DNA of 64,000 nt from Aliitabrizicola sp041905595 (GTDB taxonomy: Bacteria; Pseudomonadota; Alphaproteobacteria; Rhodobacterales; Rhodobacteraceae): positions 1 through 64,000 of the forward strand of contig JAYRKT010000024.1 of the NCBI GenBank assembly GCA_041905595.1, given 5' to 3'. The notes under the pieces were generated by a model that made no database searches, had not been told where the DNA came from, and was given only the letters and a program-made list of their open reading frames with translations. The stretch's first letter is position 1. Each line of letters begins with the position of its first letter. Made by a program: the position numbers and the translations under genes. Below are positions 61,412-64,000 of the stretch, piece after piece.

Positions 61412-62446
61412 TCAGATCGACTCAGGGACGTGCAGTTCGGGGGGCAGGAAGATCTCGCCGATCCGCGTTTCTGCCTGCCCATTCAGCACGACATCGCCCA
61501 TCATCTGGAACAGTGCGCGACAAAGCCGGTCGAGCGGTGTGTCGATGACCATGTCCACCACCCCTTCTGCCAACCCTGCGCGCGACTCGGGCGTCAGGGC
61601 GCTGACAATCAGCGAGACGCGCCCCGACGCGCGCAGCTCCCGCAGGGCTGCGATGGCCCCTTCCATCCCTCCGCCTGCAACATAGACACCGCGCAGATCA
61701 TCATGGCGGGCTGCCAAAGCGAGAGTTGCCTCGTAGGTCAGCTGCCGAGTCTCGAGGTTCACCATCGTATCGGTGACCGTCAGATGTGGCGCGCATTCGC
61801 GCAAGTAGCTGCGAAATCCCGACTCGCGTAGCTCGTGCCCGTGCCAGCGATGCCCACCGACGAACAGCGCCACCTTTCCTGGTTGGCGGACGGTCAGCCC
61901 CATGAGCCAACCCGCGGTCCGTCCAACCTTCAGATTGTCGAGGCCAAGATAGCCCGCCCGGACCGCCGGAGCGAACTCGGAAAGCAGCGAGAACACCTTC
62001 AGCCCCCGCGCGGTCAGGTCTTCGACCGCGGCCGTTACCTCGGGGTGGTTCACTGCCGTCGCGGCCAGGACATCGCAGCGTCCCTCCATCGACCGCAGCA
62101 GGGCGGCCATCTCGGACGGGGCCTGCGAGGACGAGAATTCCAGAACCAACTGCGGTCGCGCCCAGTCAATCTCGGCCAAGGAGCGATGCAGTTCCTGCGC
62201 GAAGGCTTTGTAGAAGTCCTGTCCCTGCTTGTGCAGCACCACCCCGAAACGGACTTCGGGCAGTTGCGTGACGCCCGCCGCCCCCAGGCGTAAGGCTGCG
62301 GGATGTCCGATCCGATGCGCCACTTCGACGACATGGGCGCGGGTCGTAGCAGCGACGGATTCCCGGCCGTTCAGGAGCCGGTCGATGGTCGCGACCGAAA
62401 CTCCCGCAGCTTGGGCAAGCTCACTCATTCCGGGGCGACGAGGCAT
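61412..62446 (-). CDS. LacI-family transcriptional regulator
   Basis: Repressor of 344 residues. The N-terminal HTH reads MSELAQAAGVSVATIDRLLN, followed by the hinge helix region and a PBP-like sensor domain (about 65-340: FGVVLHKQGQDFYKAFAQEL, VFSLLSEFAPAVRAGYLGLD, GVYVAGGGMEGAIAALRE). It is immediately upstream of and co-directional with the inositol importer operon, and is its likely regulator with an imported cyclitol derivative as inducer. It is divergent from mocD. Confidence 0.9.
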   Translation of the reverse strand: MPRRPGMSELAQAAGVSVATIDRLLNGRESVAATTRAHVVEVAHRIGHPAALRLGAAGVTQLPEVRFGVVLHKQGQDFYKAFAQELHRSLAEIDWARPQLVLEFSSSQAPSEMAALLRSMEGRCDVLAATAVNHPEVTAAVEDLTARGLKVFSLLSEFAPAVRAGYLGLDNLKVGRTAGWLMGLTVRQPGKVALFVGGHRWHGHELRESGFRSYLRECAPHLTVTDTMVNLETRQLTYEATLALAARHDDLRGVYVAGGGMEGAIAALRELRASGRVSLIVSALTPESRAGLAEGVVDMVIDTPLDRLCRALFQMMGDVVLNGQAETRIGEIFLPPELHVPESI

Positions 62447-62454
62447 ATCACTCC

Positions 62455-62470
62455 TGACGAGAAATCGTCA
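62455..62470. promoter_or_regulatory. Inverted repeat upstream of the LacI gene
   Basis: TGACGA-GAAA-TCGTCA lies nine bases upstream of the regulator start, in the 148-base gap to mocD. In RNA it would form a six-pair stem with a GAAA tetraloop; in DNA it could be an autoregulatory operator for both divergent genes. Confidence 0.4.
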
Positions 62471-62594
62471 TCGACTCTCAGATCATGCCGTAATTTGACG
62501 AAAAACAGAACAGCCACATTTGGCGTCCCTGGAATTTTCATTCTATCATTGCCTAGGGATCGCGCCATGTCAGAGCGCGACTGGGAGGAATGAG

Positions 62595-63686
62595 ATGGCG
62601 AGACGCGACTACAGCCTGCTGGGGCCGGATGCAAAGTGCGCGGTCGAGACAGGACTCGCCGCCGCCGAATGGTATCACACCGATGTCCCGCGCAAGGAGA
62701 TGAAGGCGCTGATGCAACGCTCGGATGCGCCGGCGATCCGCGACACGATACTTTGGCTGGGCGGCATGGTGCTGTTCGCCGGCATCGGCATCGCGCTCTG
62801 GCCCTCTTGGTGGTCGGCGCCATTCTGGCTGGCTTATGCGGTGCTTTACGGTTCGGCCTCCGACTCGCGCTGGCACGAATGCAGCCATGGGACCGCGTTC
62901 AAGACGCCGTGGATGAACGACTGGGTCTACAACATCGCCTCGTTCATGATCCTGCGGAACCCGGTCACCTGGCGCTGGAGCCATGCCCGCCACCACACCG
63001 ATACCTATATCGTCGGTCGAGACCCTGAAATCGCCGTGATGCGGCCGCCGGTCTTTGCCAAGTTGGTCCTCAATTTCTTCGGCATCCTCGACGCCTGGAA
63101 CGGTTGGGGGCGGATGCTCTTGAATGCGATCGGGCGGCTCGATCCGGAAGAGGCGACCTTCGTTCCCGACAGCGAGAAGCCGAAGGTGGTCCGGGTGGCG
63201 CGGATCTGGGTGGCGATCTACTCCGTGACGATCGCGCTCGCGCTGTGGATGGGATCCATCCTGCCGCTGATGGTGATCGGCCTGCCCCGACTCTACGGTG
63301 CCTGGCACCATGTGATGACCGGGCTTCTGCAACATGGCGGGTTGGCGGACAATGTGATCGACCATCGCCTGAACAGCCGCACCGTCTACATGAACCCGAT
63401 CAGCCGCTTCATCTACTGGAACATGAACTATCATGTCGAACACCACATGTTCCCGATGGTGCCCTATCACGCGCTGCCGAAGCTCCACGCGATGATCAAG
63501 CACGACCTGCCGGCCCCGAACCGATCGATCGGATCTGGCTACGCCGAAATGTGGCCGGCCCTGCGGCGCCAGCTGCGCTACGAGGACTACTTCATCAAGC
63601 GTGAGCTGCCTTCGACAGCACGACCCTACCGCGAGGATTTCCACCGCGCGACGCTAGGCGAAACCGTTGCAGCTGCGGCAGAGTGA
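62595..63686 (+). CDS. mocD: MocD-type desaturase-fold oxygenase/demethylase
   Basis: Membrane di-iron enzyme of the fatty acid desaturase superfamily, 363 residues from MARRDYSLLGPDAKCAVETG with GGGAGG before the ATG. Three histidine boxes are present: HECSHG (about 94), HARHH (130-134) and HVEHHMF (280-284), with QHGG (about 247). In rhizopine catabolism MocD with ferredoxin MocE and reductase MocF oxidatively demethylates 3-O-methyl-scyllo-inosamine. The immediate downstream mocE supports this assignment over lipid desaturation. Confidence 0.85.
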   Translation: MARRDYSLLGPDAKCAVETGLAAAEWYHTDVPRKEMKALMQRSDAPAIRDTILWLGGMVLFAGIGIALWPSWWSAPFWLAYAVLYGSASDSRWHECSHGTAFKTPWMNDWVYNIASFMILRNPVTWRWSHARHHTDTYIVGRDPEIAVMRPPVFAKLVLNFFGILDAWNGWGRMLLNAIGRLDPEEATFVPDSEKPKVVRVARIWVAIYSVTIALALWMGSILPLMVIGLPRLYGAWHHVMTGLLQHGGLADNVIDHRLNSRTVYMNPISRFIYWNMNYHVEHHMFPMVPYHALPKLHAMIKHDLPAPNRSIGSGYAEMWPALRRQLRYEDYFIKRELPSTARPYREDFHRATLGETVAAAAE

Positions 63687-63714
63687 CGACAGACCGGAAA
63701 AGGGAGAGAGCCGG

Positions 63715-64000
63715 ATGAGCCAGTGGATTGACGCCTGCGCGACCGACGAAATCGACGAAGAGGATCTGATCCGCTTCGACCACGGGGGCAGGACATACGC
63801 CATCTACCATTCACCTGAGGGCAAGTTCTACTGCACCGACGGTCTGTGCAGCCACGAGCAAGTGCATCTGGCCGACGGGTTGGTGATGGGTCACCTGATC
63901 GAATGCCCCAAGCACAACGGGCAGTTCGACTACCGCACGGGCGAGGCGAAGCGCGCGCCGGTCTGCGTGAACCTGCGCACCTACCCGGTCAAGGTCGAAG
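63715..64000 (+). CDS. mocE: MocE-type Rieske [2Fe-2S] ferredoxin (3' end cut by window)
   Basis: 95 residues are visible from MSQWIDACATDEIDEEDLIR. Rieske ligands are C45 and H47 in CSHEQVHLADG, and C64 and H67 in CPKHNGQFDYRTGEA. It is a small electron carrier, 28 bases after mocD, which it should reduce. The reductase (MocF) would be expected just beyond the window. Confidence 0.9.
   Translation, partial: MSQWIDACATDEIDEEDLIRFDHGGRTYAIYHSPEGKFYCTDGLCSHEQVHLADGLVMGHLIECPKHNGQFDYRTGEAKRAPVCVNLRTYPVKVE

Noticed and set aside
1..64000. CRISPR array or prophage
   Set aside because: No regularly spaced repeats, integrase, terminase or capsid-like genes were seen on either strand.

Overview
The window is GC-rich, densely coded DNA of an alphaproteobacterium, most likely a member of the Rhodobacterales (Rhodobacteraceae). 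The evidence is the overall gene content and codon style, the short RpoN, a typical alphaproteobacterial elongator tRNA-Met, many ABC uptake operons and MocDE-type oxygenase genes. No phage, plasmid origin or CRISPR array is visible. The genus cannot be fixed from the sequence alone.

Layout. (1) 1-8079, minus strand: one long operon encoding an acyl-CoA ligase, a five-component branched-chain-amino-acid-type (HAAT) ABC importer and the electron transfer flavoprotein EtfBA. It is divergent from a hybrid histidine kinase/OmpR-type regulator pair (8259-10956). (2) 11123-20708: an Lrp-type regulator divergent from an apparent valine catabolic operon. That operon encodes a small ACT-like protein, the four subunits of branched-chain 2-oxoacid dehydrogenase, isobutyryl-CoA dehydrogenase, 3-hydroxyisobutyryl-CoA hydrolase, 3-hydroxyisobutyrate dehydrogenase and an enoyl-CoA hydratase. 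(3) 20773-24265: an isopropylmalate/tartrate dehydrogenase-like enzyme, an SDR and an aldehyde dehydrogenase. (4) 24269-31995, minus: a ribose-type sugar ABC importer in which one permease is fused to an SMP-30/strictosidine-synthase-like propeller. A second propeller gene and a LysR regulator lie in the same unit. (5) 32347-43566, minus: a signalling plus polysaccharide block with a STAS protein, two DUF3131 proteins, an acyltransferase, a cellulose-synthase-like glycosyltransferase and a secreted peptidoglycan-binding-like protein, followed by a LuxR-type regulator, a Cys-less sulfite-oxidase-fold protein and a hybrid kinase with Hpt. (6) 43742-45440: a decayed patch holding a truncated iron-permease gene, a broken IS3-family element and an ATPase remnant beside a tRNA-Met gene. 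(7) 45554-55721: housekeeping and accessory genes, namely HyuA, an MFS exporter, RpoN, a SelD fusion, MnmH, an ArgE-like deacylase and a secreted protein. (8) 55718-64000: an inositol/rhizopine-type catabolic cluster with an ABC importer, IolG, an SDR, an IolI-like isomerase and a LacI regulator, plus divergent MocD and MocE.

The most interesting points are four. First, the ACT-like gene is translationally coupled to the 2-oxoacid dehydrogenase. Second, there is a permease-propeller fusion with a companion propeller. Third, the polysaccharide block carries two DUF3131 proteins, and its promoter region shares a GGGATAGG-type motif with the adjacent phosphorelay operon. Fourth, the moc/iol cluster suggests use of a methylated or aminated inositol. 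All functions are read from sequence motifs and gene order; no database search was run.
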